Positions 8,458 to 17,250 of a DNA stretch of 64,000 nucleotides are shown piece after piece (within the stretch, counting starts at the first letter, position 1; each line of letters starts with the position of its first letter). The DNA comes from Terriglobia bacterium (GTDB lineage: Bacteria; Acidobacteriota; Terriglobia; JAIQFV01): NCBI GenBank assembly GCA_020073085.1, contig JAIQFV010000008.1:1-64000 (forward strand). The letters are read 5' to 3'. The notes beneath the pieces were generated by a model. That model searched no databases. It was not told the origin of the DNA and saw only the letters and a list, made by a program, of their open reading frames with translations. The translations under genes and the position numbers were made by a program.

Positions 8458-9270
8458 CTACAAGGCGTTCACAAATCTCAGATAGTCACGCACCTTCTTC
8501 ATGTCTTCCCACACCTCGCGCTTCTTGTCAGGCCAGCGCAAGCAGTACGCAGGGTGAAAAGTCGCCATCAGCTTGATTCCGTTGTAATCCAACCACTGAC
8601 CTCGTATCTGCGTGATCCCCGTCTTGATTTTGAGCAAGGTCTGCATGGCGGGGGAACCCAGACATACAATTACCTTGGGCCGGACCGATTGGATCTGCCG
8701 GCTCAAGAAAGGCTCGCAGGAGTCGATTTCATCCCGCTCAGGAGCGCGGTTCTCCGGAGGACGACACTTGATGACATTGCAGATGTATACATCCTCGCGC
8801 TTGAGACTGATGGCTTCAATGATCTTCGTCAGCAGTTGACCCGCGCGTCCGACGAAGGGCAGTCCCTGTTCATCTTCATCAGCGCCTGGCGCCTCTCCCA
8901 CAAACATCAGTGCGGCCCGGGGGTGCCCGGTGCCGAACACAATATGCTTCCGGAGCGGCGCCAGCTTGCATCGCTGGCAGTCGCCGAGATCGGAGCGGAT
9001 TTCATCAAGTGTTTCTTGCCGGGTTGAGGGTTCAACCGGCGAGAACAGGGAACCGGTTTGGGGAGGGGGAACCGAGCTGGCAAACATCGCGGAGGATGCC
9101 GGCTGCGGATCAGAGGCGCTCGGCGAGGGAACCGGTGTGGCGCCCCGATCGGGCTCAGCCTCCCGCGGCACATCGCCTCTGGGTCTGTGGATCCGATCCG
9201 CGCTGAGTTCGCTGATCCCGATCTCCCTCAAATAATCGAGGATGTCTTGGATGGACTTCGATGGGTTCAA
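8458..9270 (-). CDS. udg: family 4 uracil-DNA glycosylase, [4Fe-4S] type
   Basis: A 270-residue protein with a poorly conserved, Pro-rich N-terminal ~85 residues, then the UDG fold. Four Cys for the cluster are present (C98, C101, C169, C185). Motif A is GEAPGAD at 125-131 and motif B starts at His239 (HPAYCLR). These enzymes excise uracil from DNA to start base excision repair. The start is a TTG at 9270 without an obvious ribosome site; the N-terminal IQDILDYLREIGI segment supports it. The gene lies 51 nt after coaBC. Together with yicC, gmk, rpoZ and coaBC this order is familiar from Acidobacteriota genomes. Confidence 0.92.
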   Translation of the reverse strand: MNPSKSIQDILDYLREIGISELSADRIHRPRGDVPREAEPDRGATPVPSPSASDPQPASSAMFASSVPPPQTGSLFSPVEPSTRQETLDEIRSDLGDCQRCKLAPLRKHIVFGTGHPRAALMFVGEAPGADEDEQGLPFVGRAGQLLTKIIEAISLKREDVYICNVIKCRPPENRAPERDEIDSCEPFLSRQIQSVRPKVIVCLGSPAMQTLLKIKTGITQIRGQWLDYNGIKLMATFHPAYCLRWPDKKREVWEDMKKVRDYLRFVNAL

Positions 9271-9321
9271 TGGAGTAAGTAAATGCAGCTCCCGGATGTC
9301 TATCGGGACAGCGACCCTGGG

Positions 9322-10524
9322 TCATCGCTTCCGCAACTGAATAACCTCGTCGAGGATCTTGCCGGCCACTTTGGCCTTCGCCATGAGGGGGACATCTCTC
9401 ACTGAACCATCCGGACGCAACAACTGAACATGGTTCGTGTCGACGTCGAAACCGGCGCCCACCTCGTTCAAGTCGTTGGCGACGAGAAGGTCCAGGTTTT
9501 TCGATTTCAATTTCTGCTTTGCCCCCTCCAGGGACATACCTGTCTCGGCCGCGAACCCGACCAGGAATTTTCCGTTCTTCGACCGGCCGAGAGAGGCCAG
9601 AATATCCTCCGTCGGCTCCACTTCAATGGCAGCAGGCAGTTCTTCTTTTTTGATCTTTGAAGCGCCCGGGTGGGCGGGGCGGACATCCGCGACGGCGGCC
9701 GCCTTGATGACAATTGTTGAGTTCTTAAAGTGTTTCCCGACCGCTTCTCCCATTTCGGCAGCGGTTCGCACCGGCACAAATTCCACTCCCGTAGGAGGTT
9801 CAAGGGCGGTGGGACCGCTCACCAGGGTAACCCGGGCTCCTCGCCGCATCGCCTCTTCAGCCAGCGCATAACCCATCTTGCCCGAAGAACGGTTTGTAAT
9901 GTAACGGACGGGATCAATGTCCTCCTGTGTCGGCCCGGCGGTGATGAGGATCGACTCGCCCACCAGGTCGTCGGTCAACCCCAGCGTCTCGCAAACGGCT
10001 TCGAGAATCTTGTCATTGGCGGCGAGTCGTCCCTGTCCCACCATCCCGCAGGCCAGATAACCTTCCTCGGGCTCGACCACGCGCACGCCCCGGGCCCGGA
10101 GCGTGGCCACGTTTTCCTTGACCGCCGGGTGGTCCCACATTTCGCAATTCATCGCGGGCGCGACCACGACAGCGGCCTTCGTGGCCAGATAGAGGGTTGA
10201 AAGGAAGTCGTCGGCCACTCCGTGAGCGAACTTTCCCAGGACGTCGGCCGTCGCCGGCGCCACCAGCAGCAGGTCGACCGATTGGGCCACGGCGATATGT
10301 TCAATGGCTGATTCAACATTGGACGAAGCCGTTCCGGAGCGGTCGAACATCTCCGTAATCACCTTTTGGCCGGAAAGGGCCGCAAAGGTCAGCGGCGCCA
10401 CGAATTCCTGGGCGTGATGGGTCATTACGACTTGCACATCGAGGTGGCGTTGTTGCAGGAGCCGGAGCAATTCCGCCGCCTTGTAGGCGGCAATACACCC
10501 TGTCACTCCCAGCGCGACCTTCAT
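9322..10524 (-). CDS. coaBC: bifunctional phosphopantothenoylcysteine decarboxylase/synthetase
   Basis: A 400-residue fusion of CoaC (about 1-180) and CoaB (about 185-400), catalysing two steps of coenzyme A synthesis. CoaC features are the N-terminal GVTGCIAAYKAAEL flavin motif, the active His in SAIEHIA, PAMNCEMW, and the ACGMVGQGRLA flap with its Cys. CoaB features are ITAGPTQEDIDPVRYITNRSSGKMG and the KAAAVADVRP stretch with a following KIKKE lysine region. Length and motifs match full-length family members. The gene lies 57 nt after rpoZ and is probably cotranscribed from yicC. Confidence 0.96.
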   Translation of the reverse strand: MKVALGVTGCIAAYKAAELLRLLQQRHLDVQVVMTHHAQEFVAPLTFAALSGQKVITEMFDRSGTASSNVESAIEHIAVAQSVDLLLVAPATADVLGKFAHGVADDFLSTLYLATKAAVVVAPAMNCEMWDHPAVKENVATLRARGVRVVEPEEGYLACGMVGQGRLAANDKILEAVCETLGLTDDLVGESILITAGPTQEDIDPVRYITNRSSGKMGYALAEEAMRRGARVTLVSGPTALEPPTGVEFVPVRTAAEMGEAVGKHFKNSTIVIKAAAVADVRPAHPGASKIKKEELPAAIEVEPTEDILASLGRSKNGKFLVGFAAETGMSLEGAKQKLKSKNLDLLVANDLNEVGAGFDVDTNHVQLLRPDGSVRDVPLMAKAKVAGKILDEVIQLRKR

Positions 10525-10581
10525 TTGTCAACTCGCTCTTCGGCTGCCCCCGGGCAGACGCTCGGGTCCGCAGACGGGGGA

Positions 10582-10806
10582 CTATTTTTTCTTCTTTTTC
10601 TCGCTCACCTCTTCCCCCTCGTCGGGAGGAGGAAGAATTTCGAATTTCAAGGCGCGTTGTTCCAGCTCTTCGCGGGCTGTGCGCGTCGGCTTCTTGCCGG
10701 TGGCCGGCATGAGCGGAGGGCTCCCGCTCTGCAATTGACGCGCTCGTTTTGCGGCGAGCAGAACATACCGAAATTTGCTGTCCACTCCGGGTGGAAGCTT
10801 AATCAT
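10582..10806 (-). CDS. rpoZ: RNA polymerase omega subunit
   Basis: A 74-residue omega subunit recognised by size, the central KFRYVLLAAKRARQL helix that packs on beta-prime, and its position directly after gmk. The C-terminus is an acidic patch followed by a run of lysines. Its ATG overlaps the gmk stop as ATGA, so translation is probably coupled. Omega helps assemble and stabilise RNA polymerase and carries part of a ppGpp site in proteobacteria. Confidence 0.9.
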   Translation of the reverse strand: MIKLPPGVDSKFRYVLLAAKRARQLQSGSPPLMPATGKKPTRTAREELEQRALKFEILPPPDEGEEVSEKKKKK

Positions 10807-11492
10807 TCTGGATTGCCTCCAAAGGTATGAAGAATATTCTCGATCTGTTTCTCCAAACGCGACTGACTTGCTCGATGAGCAACAATGATGGAGCGGAGCG
10901 CATCAGTGGCACGGTTGATTTCGTCATTGATGATCACGTAATCGTACTTACTGTACTCCTGGATTTCCTGTCGTGCCCGGCCCAGGCGTTCCCGAATCAC
11001 CTCATCCCCGTCTGAGCTGCGCCCGCGCAACCGCTGTTCCAGGCTCGCGAAGGAGGGAGGAAGCACAAAAATGGAGGGCGCTTCCCTTCCAAAACGTTGC
11101 TTCACCTGCGCCGCACCCTGCACATCGATGTCCAGGATGACATCGTCGCCCGACAACCGGACGGCCTCGATCGCCTGCCAGCTGGTCCCGTAATGGTTGC
11201 CGAAGACAACGGCATGTTCGACGAACTTCTCCTCCTGAATCATCCGCTCGAATTCGTCACGTGTCACGAAGAAATAATCGACGCCATGCTGCTCCCCCGG
11301 GCGGGCGGGCCGGGTGGTATGAGAAATGGAAAAGCGCAGGCGGCCCACTTCCTTCAGAACTCGTCTGACCAGCGTCGATTTTCCCGATCCCGAGGGGGCT
11401 GAGACAATAAACAGGACTCCTGAATTTTGCACATCCACCGCGCGGTCACCCCGATCCGGTTGCCCTTCAACTCGTTCCGGCTTAGACGACAT
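10803..11492 (-). CDS. gmk: guanylate kinase
   Basis: About 229 residues. The P-loop SAPSGSGKST lies near residue 30, the GMP-binding region reads SISHTTRPARPGEQHGVDYFFV, and ILDIDVQGAAQVK and the lid RLRGRSSD follow. It converts GMP plus ATP to GDP plus ADP. The frame is open upstream to 11648, but I chose the ATG at 11492, which overlaps the end of yicC by 11 nt and leaves about 20 residues before the kinase fold. Its stop overlaps the rpoZ start. Confidence 0.95.
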   Translation of the reverse strand: MSSKPERVEGQPDRGDRAVDVQNSGVLFIVSAPSGSGKSTLVRRVLKEVGRLRFSISHTTRPARPGEQHGVDYFFVTRDEFERMIQEEKFVEHAVVFGNHYGTSWQAIEAVRLSGDDVILDIDVQGAAQVKQRFGREAPSIFVLPPSFASLEQRLRGRSSDGDEVIRERLGRARQEIQEYSKYDYVIINDEINRATDALRSIIVAHRASQSRLEKQIENILHTFGGNPE

Positions 11493-12384
11493 TCTGGACT
11501 TGCTCGCGCAACTTCTCAATCTCCGCCTTGATTTCAAGGGCGCGATCACTGGCTTCCCGAGCCCCGCCGAAGGCGCTGGATGTCTTCGATAAGATCGTGT
11601 TTGTCTCGCGGTGCATCTCCTGGAGGAGAAAATCCAGCCGCTTCCCAATCTCCCCTTCGCTATCCAGCAACGCCAGGAACTGTTTGACGTGACTCTTGAG
11701 CCGGGTCACCTCTTCGGTAACGTCGCCTTTCTCAGCCAGGTACGCCACCTCCTGCGCCAACCGGGCGGGATCCACGTTGGCCGACTGCGTGAGCCGCATG
11801 ACTTCTTCTTTCAACTTCTCGAAAATTGCCTGGACGTTCGATTCCAGGGCCTTCTCGATGAAGTCCACGTGTTGTCCGATGACGCCGGTCCTCCCCCGGA
11901 CATCGTTCTCCAATTGCTTTCCTTCCAGGCTTCGCATCGCCTGCATCTCAGAAACGGCCTTTTGCAGGGCCTGTTCAAGAACGGGGTGGAACCTTTCCTT
12001 CAGCTGCTCGTTACTCAGGAGGTCGGCGTTTCCGAAGGTGACCACGTTGGGCAACCTGAGAATCGAATCCAGATTCAGCTCGCTGTTGAGATTGAACTTG
12101 GTCTTGATCTCGTTCGCAGCACGAAGGTACGCTGCGGCCACGGGTGCATTGATTTTTACAGACACCTCGCCCGTGTTGTCCATGATCACGTTGACGATGA
12201 TCGAGCCCCGGACAAGCTTTTCCTTAAGGAGCGCCTTCATCTCATTCTCGAACGGCTGCAATTCCTGCGGCATCCTTAAGGTGGCATCGAAATGGCGATG
12301 ATTGACAGACTTCAAGCTGATGGTGATGACAAAATCAGCACCCTTGACCTGCCCTTGTCCAAACCCGGTCATGCTGAGAATCAT
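11482..12384 (-). CDS. yicC: YicC/YloC family endoribonuclease
   Basis: A 300-residue protein starting with the family hallmark MILSMTGFGQG and ending in a DUF1732 region (HRETNTILSKTSSAF...EIKAEIEKLREQVQN). YicC proteins are endoribonucleases; in E. coli YicC acts on certain small RNAs. It heads the apparent yicC-gmk-rpoZ-coaBC-udg transcription unit. The 216 nt upstream is filled by an AGCTGATAGCTGA repeat patch, so its promoter must lie in or beyond that patch. Confidence 0.93.
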   Translation of the reverse strand: MILSMTGFGQGQVKGADFVITISLKSVNHRHFDATLRMPQELQPFENEMKALLKEKLVRGSIIVNVIMDNTGEVSVKINAPVAAAYLRAANEIKTKFNLNSELNLDSILRLPNVVTFGNADLLSNEQLKERFHPVLEQALQKAVSEMQAMRSLEGKQLENDVRGRTGVIGQHVDFIEKALESNVQAIFEKLKEEVMRLTQSANVDPARLAQEVAYLAEKGDVTEEVTRLKSHVKQFLALLDSEGEIGKRLDFLLQEMHRETNTILSKTSSAFGGAREASDRALEIKAEIEKLREQVQNVV

Positions 12385-12404
12385 TGGTTGGTTCCTGAAT
12401 AAGC

Positions 12405-12600
12405 CATCAGCATTCAGCTATCAGCTGTCAGCAGTCAGCTCTTAGCCATCAACCCTGAAGCTGGGTCTTGTTCAAACTCTATAGTTGATACTGAGGCCAA
12501 ATCGCATTTTTCTCTAAAAATAAGGTCCTAAAGAACTGATAGCTGACTGCTGATAACTGAAAGCTGATAGCTGAAGGCTGACAGCTGATCGCTGTCTCTT
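12405..12600. repeat. AGCTGATAGCTGA-type intergenic repeats
   Basis: Two clusters of imperfect units (TCAGCTATCAGCTGTCAGCA-like at 12414-12446, and CTGATAGCTGACTGCTGATA-like at 12536-12594) flank a less repetitive centre. The two clusters are roughly inverted relative to each other, so they could pair as a long imperfect hairpin. The patch lies between the yicC start and the stop of the ABC exporter. It is non-coding. Confidence 0.7.
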
Positions 12601-14427
12601 CTAACTTGCCTCCACCCACGGAGCGAAATCGGTCTCGGCGAATTGAATCTCATAGAGACGCTGGTAGACCCCGCCATGATCCAACAGGTCCTGATGGGTC
12701 CCAACTTCCTGAACCTGGCCGTCTTGTAACACCACGATTTTATCGGCGCTCCGGACCGTGGACAGCCGATGGGCAATGACAAACACCGTGCGCCCTTTCA
12801 TCAGGTTTCCCAAGGCGCGCTGGACGTAAAGCTCTGATTCCGAGTCAAGCGCTGAAGTCGCCTCGTCCAGGATCAAAATCGGAGGGTTCTTCAAAATCGC
12901 CCTCGCGATCGCAATTCTCTGACGCTCTCCACCGGAAAGCCGCTGTCCCCGCTCCCCGATCACCGTGTCGTATCCCTTTGGCATCTGCTGGATAAAATCG
13001 TGGGCCAAGGCCGTGTGGGCAGCCTGCTCAATGTCTTCCTGGCTGGTCTGAGGACGGCCATAGGCAATGTTGCTGCGTACGCTATCGTTAAACAGGATCG
13101 TCTCCTGTGTGACGATGCCGACATGAGCCCGGAGCGATTCCCGGGTGAATTCACGGATATCACTTCCATCCACCATGATGTGCCCGCCGGTCACCTCAAA
13201 GAACCGGGGGATCAGATTCAGCAATGTGGTCTTACCGGAGCCGCTTGAACCCACGACGGCGACGACTTCTCCTTTTTTCACCGTCAGGGAAACTTCTTTT
13301 AGAATCGGCCCCTCGTGGTCGTAGCTGAAACTCACCCTGTCAAAAATAATTTGGTCCCGGAACTCGACCAGGGGTCGGGCTTTGGCGTCGTCGGCCTTTT
13401 CTTCCGGCAGCTCCAGGAACTCAAAGACGCGGGAGGTCGACCCCATGGCCTGCTGAAACGCATTGTTAATTCCGCTCATCCGCCGGACCGGGTCATACAT
13501 CTTAAACAGCGCGAACATGAACGCAATAAACGTTCCCGGGGTCATCCTTCCAGAGTGAATTTCCGTCTGAGCGTAATACAACAACCCGCCAATGACGACC
13601 GCTCCCAGCACTTCCATTAAAGGGGATGAAAGCGATTGGACGCGCACCCACTTGAGATTCAAATGCAGCAATTTCCGGCTGGCTTCCTTGAACTTCAGGA
13701 ACTCAAACCGCTCCATGACGAAGGCCTTCACAATCCGTATGCCGGTAATCGTCTCGTGGAGAATGTTTGAAATGTCCGCCATGTTGTCCTGGCTGGAGCG
13801 CGTTGTGCGGCGGATCTTCCGTCCGAACTTCACCGAAGGGAGCGCCACCAGGGGGGCCAGGAGCACGGCCACCAGGGCCAACAACCAATTCATAGAGACC
13901 AGAACACAAACCATCCCCACCAAAGTAAAAATCTGGCGCAAGGCGTCTGCCATCACTGTGGAGGCGGCATTCTGAATTTTCTCAATATCGTTGGTCACGC
14001 GAGAGATGAGCCGGCCGGTCGAATTTCCATGAAAGAACGAGGCCGGTTGGTTGAGGATCTTTTTATACAGGTCGTTCCTGAGATTCATCACCACCGACTG
14101 GCCCACAAAACTGATCAGGTAATTCCCGGAATAGTCACACAGGGCTTTGCCCAAAGCTGTTCCCACAATGAAAAGAGCCACGCCCAGCCATAACGAGTAA
14201 TTTCTCAGCGGAATCAGGTAGATGAGATCAACAGTCTTGTGGAGCAGGGGAAGCGGAAGAACAGAAGCGACAGGGGTGGGAGTGAGGATCTTATCAAAGA
14301 CGATTTTCAGCGTGAGCGGGACCAAGGCCTCAAAGGCGCCGACTGCGGCCATCAGCACTACGGCCAGCAAGAAGATTGCCAGATAATTGCGAACGTAATG
14401 GAAGAGTTTTCGGGTGTCGTTTTGCAT
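12601..14427 (-). CDS. MsbA-like ABC exporter (fused TMD-NBD)
   Basis: About 608 residues: six membrane segments (type 1 exporter fold) in the first ~330 residues, then one nucleotide-binding domain with Walker A GSSGSGKTTLLN, signature LSGGERQRIAIAR, Walker B ILILDEATSALD and the H-loop VIAHRLSTV. It works as a homodimer in the inner membrane. Lipid A-core flipping is the likely role by similarity to MsbA, but related half-exporters have other substrates. The frame is open from a GTG at 14454, but a good minus-strand promoter (TTGTCT-17-TATAAT, 14457-14485) would place transcription start at about 14450, so I chose the ATG at 14427. Confidence 0.9.
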   Translation of the reverse strand: MQNDTRKLFHYVRNYLAIFLLAVVLMAAVGAFEALVPLTLKIVFDKILTPTPVASVLPLPLLHKTVDLIYLIPLRNYSLWLGVALFIVGTALGKALCDYSGNYLISFVGQSVVMNLRNDLYKKILNQPASFFHGNSTGRLISRVTNDIEKIQNAASTVMADALRQIFTLVGMVCVLVSMNWLLALVAVLLAPLVALPSVKFGRKIRRTTRSSQDNMADISNILHETITGIRIVKAFVMERFEFLKFKEASRKLLHLNLKWVRVQSLSSPLMEVLGAVVIGGLLYYAQTEIHSGRMTPGTFIAFMFALFKMYDPVRRMSGINNAFQQAMGSTSRVFEFLELPEEKADDAKARPLVEFRDQIIFDRVSFSYDHEGPILKEVSLTVKKGEVVAVVGSSGSGKTTLLNLIPRFFEVTGGHIMVDGSDIREFTRESLRAHVGIVTQETILFNDSVRSNIAYGRPQTSQEDIEQAAHTALAHDFIQQMPKGYDTVIGERGQRLSGGERQRIAIARAILKNPPILILDEATSALDSESELYVQRALGNLMKGRTVFVIAHRLSTVRSADKIVVLQDGQVQEVGTHQDLLDHGGVYQRLYEIQFAETDFAPWVEAS

Positions 14428-14456
14428 GCTTTGAAACAGACGAATAAAAACCACTC

Positions 14457-14485
14457 ATTATACTGGACTTTTGCGAAAAAGACAA
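14457..14485 (-). promoter_or_regulatory. sigma70-type promoter for the ABC exporter
   Basis: On the minus strand TTGTCT (14485-14480) and a perfect TATAAT (14462-14457) are separated by 17 nt. Transcription would begin near 14450, leaving a 5' leader of about 20 nt before the ATG at 14427. Confidence 0.6.
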
Positions 14486-14641
14486 TTTCCAGAGCCACGC
14501 GGATTTCAGCGAACCGTTTGCCCAGAAATTACCGGAGGGCACTCCCTGAGTGTTGCGGCCCTACGGAACCACGGGCTGGTTCAACCAGATGTTCTTCAAC
14601 ACACTGAGGTTGTCTGAGCCTACGTGTTAAACAGAAAGGAA

Positions 14642-15478
14642 CTACAGCTTCGACCCCTTGGTATCAAAGAAATCTCGCAAGGCGTCGCCGAGAAAATTGA
14701 ACGCCAGGACCGCCAGCATCACCGCCACGGCGGGAAAGAGGACCAGATGGGGCGCGTCGAAAAGGTGGATACGGCCATCATTCAACATGGAGCCCCAACT
14801 GGGGGTTGGAGGGGGGACACCCAATCCAAGAAAGCTGAGTGTGGCCTCGGCAAGGATCGTGTTCGCCATGCCCAGGCAAGCCTGCACCACGATCGGCTGA
14901 ATCGTATTGGGAACCATGTGAATGAAGATCACGCGCGCACTGGAGGCGCCCGAAGCCCGGGCGGCTGTGACGAAATCCATTTCCTTCGTCTTAAGAAACT
15001 GTGCGCGCGCGAGACGTGCAAATCCGATCCATCCGATCAGGCAAAGCGCCAGGATCAGTCGCGACAGCCCCGGTCCCAAAAAGGCGATAAAGGCAATTGC
15101 CAGCAGGACCCCGGGAAAGGCCATGAAACTGTTGATCAACACAATATTCAAAACGAGGTCCAGTGAACCGTTGAAATATCCGCCGATGGCCCCGAGATAA
15201 CTCCCAATCAGGAAGGACACCAGCATGACCGCCACGCTGACCGTAATTGAAATGCGGGTCCCATAGATCACCCGGGAAAGGACGTCACGGCCCAATTCGT
15301 CACTGCCCAGCCAATGGGTGGTCGAGGGGCCGTTCAGACGGTTGGCGAGGTCCTGAACTGCCGGGTCGTAGGGCGAAATCCATCCTGCACATATCGCCAC
15401 CACAATCAGCAGTGCGACAAACCCTGCGCTGAATAGAGCGAGCCGGTTGTTTGGGAACATCACGTCAGGAGACATCAT
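14642..15478 (-). CDS. dppC: DppC/OppC-type ABC permease
   Basis: About 278 residues with six membrane helices, the N-terminal LGSDELGRDVLSRVIYGTR signature of DppC-type permeases, and the EAA-loop equivalent AARASGASSARVIFIHMVPN that contacts the ATPase. Such permeases import di- or oligopeptides or nickel. The ATG at 15478 overlaps the dppB stop as ATGA. No solute-binding protein or ATPase gene lies on either side, so the partners must be encoded elsewhere. The substrate cannot be read from the sequence. Confidence 0.88.
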   Translation of the reverse strand: MMSPDVMFPNNRLALFSAGFVALLIVVAICAGWISPYDPAVQDLANRLNGPSTTHWLGSDELGRDVLSRVIYGTRISITVSVAVMLVSFLIGSYLGAIGGYFNGSLDLVLNIVLINSFMAFPGVLLAIAFIAFLGPGLSRLILALCLIGWIGFARLARAQFLKTKEMDFVTAARASGASSARVIFIHMVPNTIQPIVVQACLGMANTILAEATLSFLGLGVPPPTPSWGSMLNDGRIHLFDAPHLVLFPAVAVMLAVLAFNFLGDALRDFFDTKGSKL

Positions 15479-16395
15479 TCGATTCGAATGCGCGGATCGA
15501 CAAGAAGATAAGCCAGGTCGGTCAGGAAGTTCACTCCAATGTAAGTCAGCGCGATCGCCAGGATGCATCCCTGGACCAAAGGATAGTCACGAAACTGGAT
15601 CGCCTGGAGGGTGAGTCGACCGATGCCGGGCCAGGAAAAAATGGATTCGGTGACAAAGGTTCCGGCGAGCAGGTTCCCAAATTGCAGCCCGACCACCGTG
15701 ACAATCGGAATCATGGAGTTCTTCAAGGCATGCTTGTATAGGACGGTGCGCCGCGGCAATCCCTTGGATAAGGCGGTCCGGAGATAATCCTGGCCGAGTT
15801 CCTCGAGCATTGCCGAGCGAACCATTCGCGTCGTCACCGCCGCCAACCCGAGCCCGAGGGTGACCGCCGGAAGGACGAGATGGCTCAATCCTCCGATGCC
15901 GGAAACCGGGAGCCACATCAGCTGGATTGAAAAAAGCAGGATCAGCAGCGGCCCCAGGGCAAAGTTGGGGAGTGAAAGTCCTAGCAGTGAAAAAAAGCTG
16001 ATCCACCGATCTTGCCCGGTATTCGATTTGACGGCGGCGTGGATGCCCGCCGGGATGGAGAACAGCAAAGCGAGCACCAGGCTCGCCAGACTCAGTTCCA
16101 TCGTGGCAGGATAGCGCCTGAGCAGGGTTCTCAGGACCGGTTCCTGGTACCGAAATGAGGTCCCGAGGTTCCCGTGTAACAGATTGCCCACGTAGTGAAT
16201 GTACTGGACGTAAACGGGCTGATCCAACCCCAGCGCGTGCCGGAGTTGTTGGACATCGACGGGCTGGGCGCCTTCCCCCAACATTTGAAGAACGGGGTCA
16301 CCGGGGACAAGGTGGACGAGAAGGAAAATAAAGGTGACGACAACAAAGATGCTGAGTCCCATGAAAGCAAATCGTCGAAGAAATATGAGAAACAT
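15475..16395 (-). CDS. dppB: DppB/OppB-type ABC permease
   Basis: A 306-residue membrane protein with the DppB pattern: N-terminal helix, the GLDQPVYVQYIHYVGNLLHG segment, GTSFRYQEPV, and an EAA loop reading RTALSKGLPRRTVLYKHALKNS. It pairs with the overlapping dppC gene to form the channel of a peptide/nickel-type importer. It is first in the pair, with a possible -10 element (TATAAT on the minus strand, 16557-16562) about 160 nt upstream. Confidence 0.9.
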   Translation of the reverse strand: MFLIFLRRFAFMGLSIFVVVTFIFLLVHLVPGDPVLQMLGEGAQPVDVQQLRHALGLDQPVYVQYIHYVGNLLHGNLGTSFRYQEPVLRTLLRRYPATMELSLASLVLALLFSIPAGIHAAVKSNTGQDRWISFFSLLGLSLPNFALGPLLILLFSIQLMWLPVSGIGGLSHLVLPAVTLGLGLAAVTTRMVRSAMLEELGQDYLRTALSKGLPRRTVLYKHALKNSMIPIVTVVGLQFGNLLAGTFVTESIFSWPGIGRLTLQAIQFRDYPLVQGCILAIALTYIGVNFLTDLAYLLVDPRIRIE

Positions 16396-16663
16396 GAGTC
16401 TCGCGATTCAGTCGAAGATGGGTCCCAGATGGAGCCCTTGAAACGGCACTCAGGATTGCAAATTCAACGGTCCGGGGCAGGCCGTCTTGGGGCCCAAATG
16501 AAAATCAGCATTTCTCCATTCAGGGTGCTCAATCAGACCACCGCTCCTGAACGGGCATTATAACAAAACACCCCCTGGAGGCCGCCTCAACTCTGCGGGT
16601 AAGAGGAACCCCAGGCAACCCCACCGCCTCCATTATGAATCAACATGCTGTTGTGAATAGAAG
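16396..16663. other. divergent intergenic region between dppB and the metal island
   Basis: No gene is seen. On the minus strand TATAAT at 16562-16557 is a possible -10 for dppBC, but no good -35 lies at the usual spacing. The plus-strand side leads into the dyad promoter at 16664. Confidence 0.45.
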
Positions 16664-16693
16664 TTGATATTCAGAATTTCATTCTGATAGAAT
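16664..16693 (+). promoter_or_regulatory. promoter with a dyad between -35 and -10
   Basis: TTGATA (16664-16669) and TAGAAT (16688-16693) are 18 nt apart. The spacer holds a perfect inverted repeat, TCAGAAT-TTC-ATTCTGA (16671-16687), that ends exactly at the -10. An operator centred in an over-long spacer is the layout used by MerR-family metal regulators, although those spacers are usually 19-20 nt. The promoter drives the small CxxC protein at 16760 and probably the czcCBA genes after it. No regulator gene is adjacent. Confidence 0.55.
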
Positions 16694-16759
16694 GACGCGT
16701 CCCGAATGAGATTGCATACCAGAGCGACGACGAAGGCCTTGTACCGCAGAGAGCGGCGC

Positions 16760-17140
16760 ATGATTTCCATCCTTGTGCTTTGCGCCTTCTCGTTCTTTTC
16801 ATTTGCCCTCTCCCTGGAGCACACCTGCCTGACCCAACAGGGACTTGACTTGTCCCAGGTTGCTCCTGCAATTTCCAGCTCATCCGGGGCGGCCGGGACT
16901 GTTGTATCCCCTCACCCCTCATTTTCCAGCCTTCGTGGAACAGCAACAAACCAGGGGGACGGCATTTGTCTGGCCTGCGCATGGTCGCAGTCGCTGATCA
17001 AGCAGGTGGCGATCGTTCACCTGATCAGCCCTTCCCTGGTGAATTCCCTGCTGCTGACACCTTCCGATCGAGTCACTCCATTCCTGGATTTGTGCCTGGC
17101 CATGCAAAAAAGAGGCCCCCCCCGCGTATCTGCATGCTAA
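16760..17140 (+). CDS. small secreted CxxC...RGPP protein (copy A)
   Basis: A 126-residue protein with an N-terminal hydrophobic signal (about 2-18), then His21 and Cys23, a Ser-rich stretch, CLAC at 70-73 and a C-terminal RGPP at 118-121. The first Cys of CxxC lies 48 residues before the Arg, as in the proteins at 23123 and 26544. The general shape recalls DUF2946-type small proteins found near copper and heavy-metal genes, but the match is from memory. It precedes the outer-membrane factor gene by 110 nt and follows a dyad promoter. An upstream ATG at 16706 would add 18 residues ahead of the signal. A role in periplasmic metal binding or sensing is inference. Confidence 0.65.
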   Translation: MISILVLCAFSFFSFALSLEHTCLTQQGLDLSQVAPAISSSSGAAGTVVSPHPSFSSLRGTATNQGDGICLACAWSQSLIKQVAIVHLISPSLVNSLLLTPSDRVTPFLDLCLAMQKRGPPRVSAC

Positions 17141-17199
17141 TTCCCTGATCTTCTTCGATTTGAACTCTAACGATCTTTGACTGCAAGATGTGTAACCCG

Positions 17200-17238
17200 C
17201 TTGCAGGAAAGCTATTGCCAATGCAACAGCTTTGCAAG
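17200..17238 (+). promoter_or_regulatory. inverted repeat overlapping the czcC ribosome site
   Basis: CTTGC..AAAGCT (17200-17213, with a short bulge) pairs with AGCTTTGCAAG (17228-17238) around a 14-nt loop. The right arm runs into the AAGGAG ribosome binding site at 17236-17241, so the folded RNA could partly hide it. The function is inferred; it may be chance. Confidence 0.4.
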
Positions 17239-17250
17239 GAGAACCCGTCC

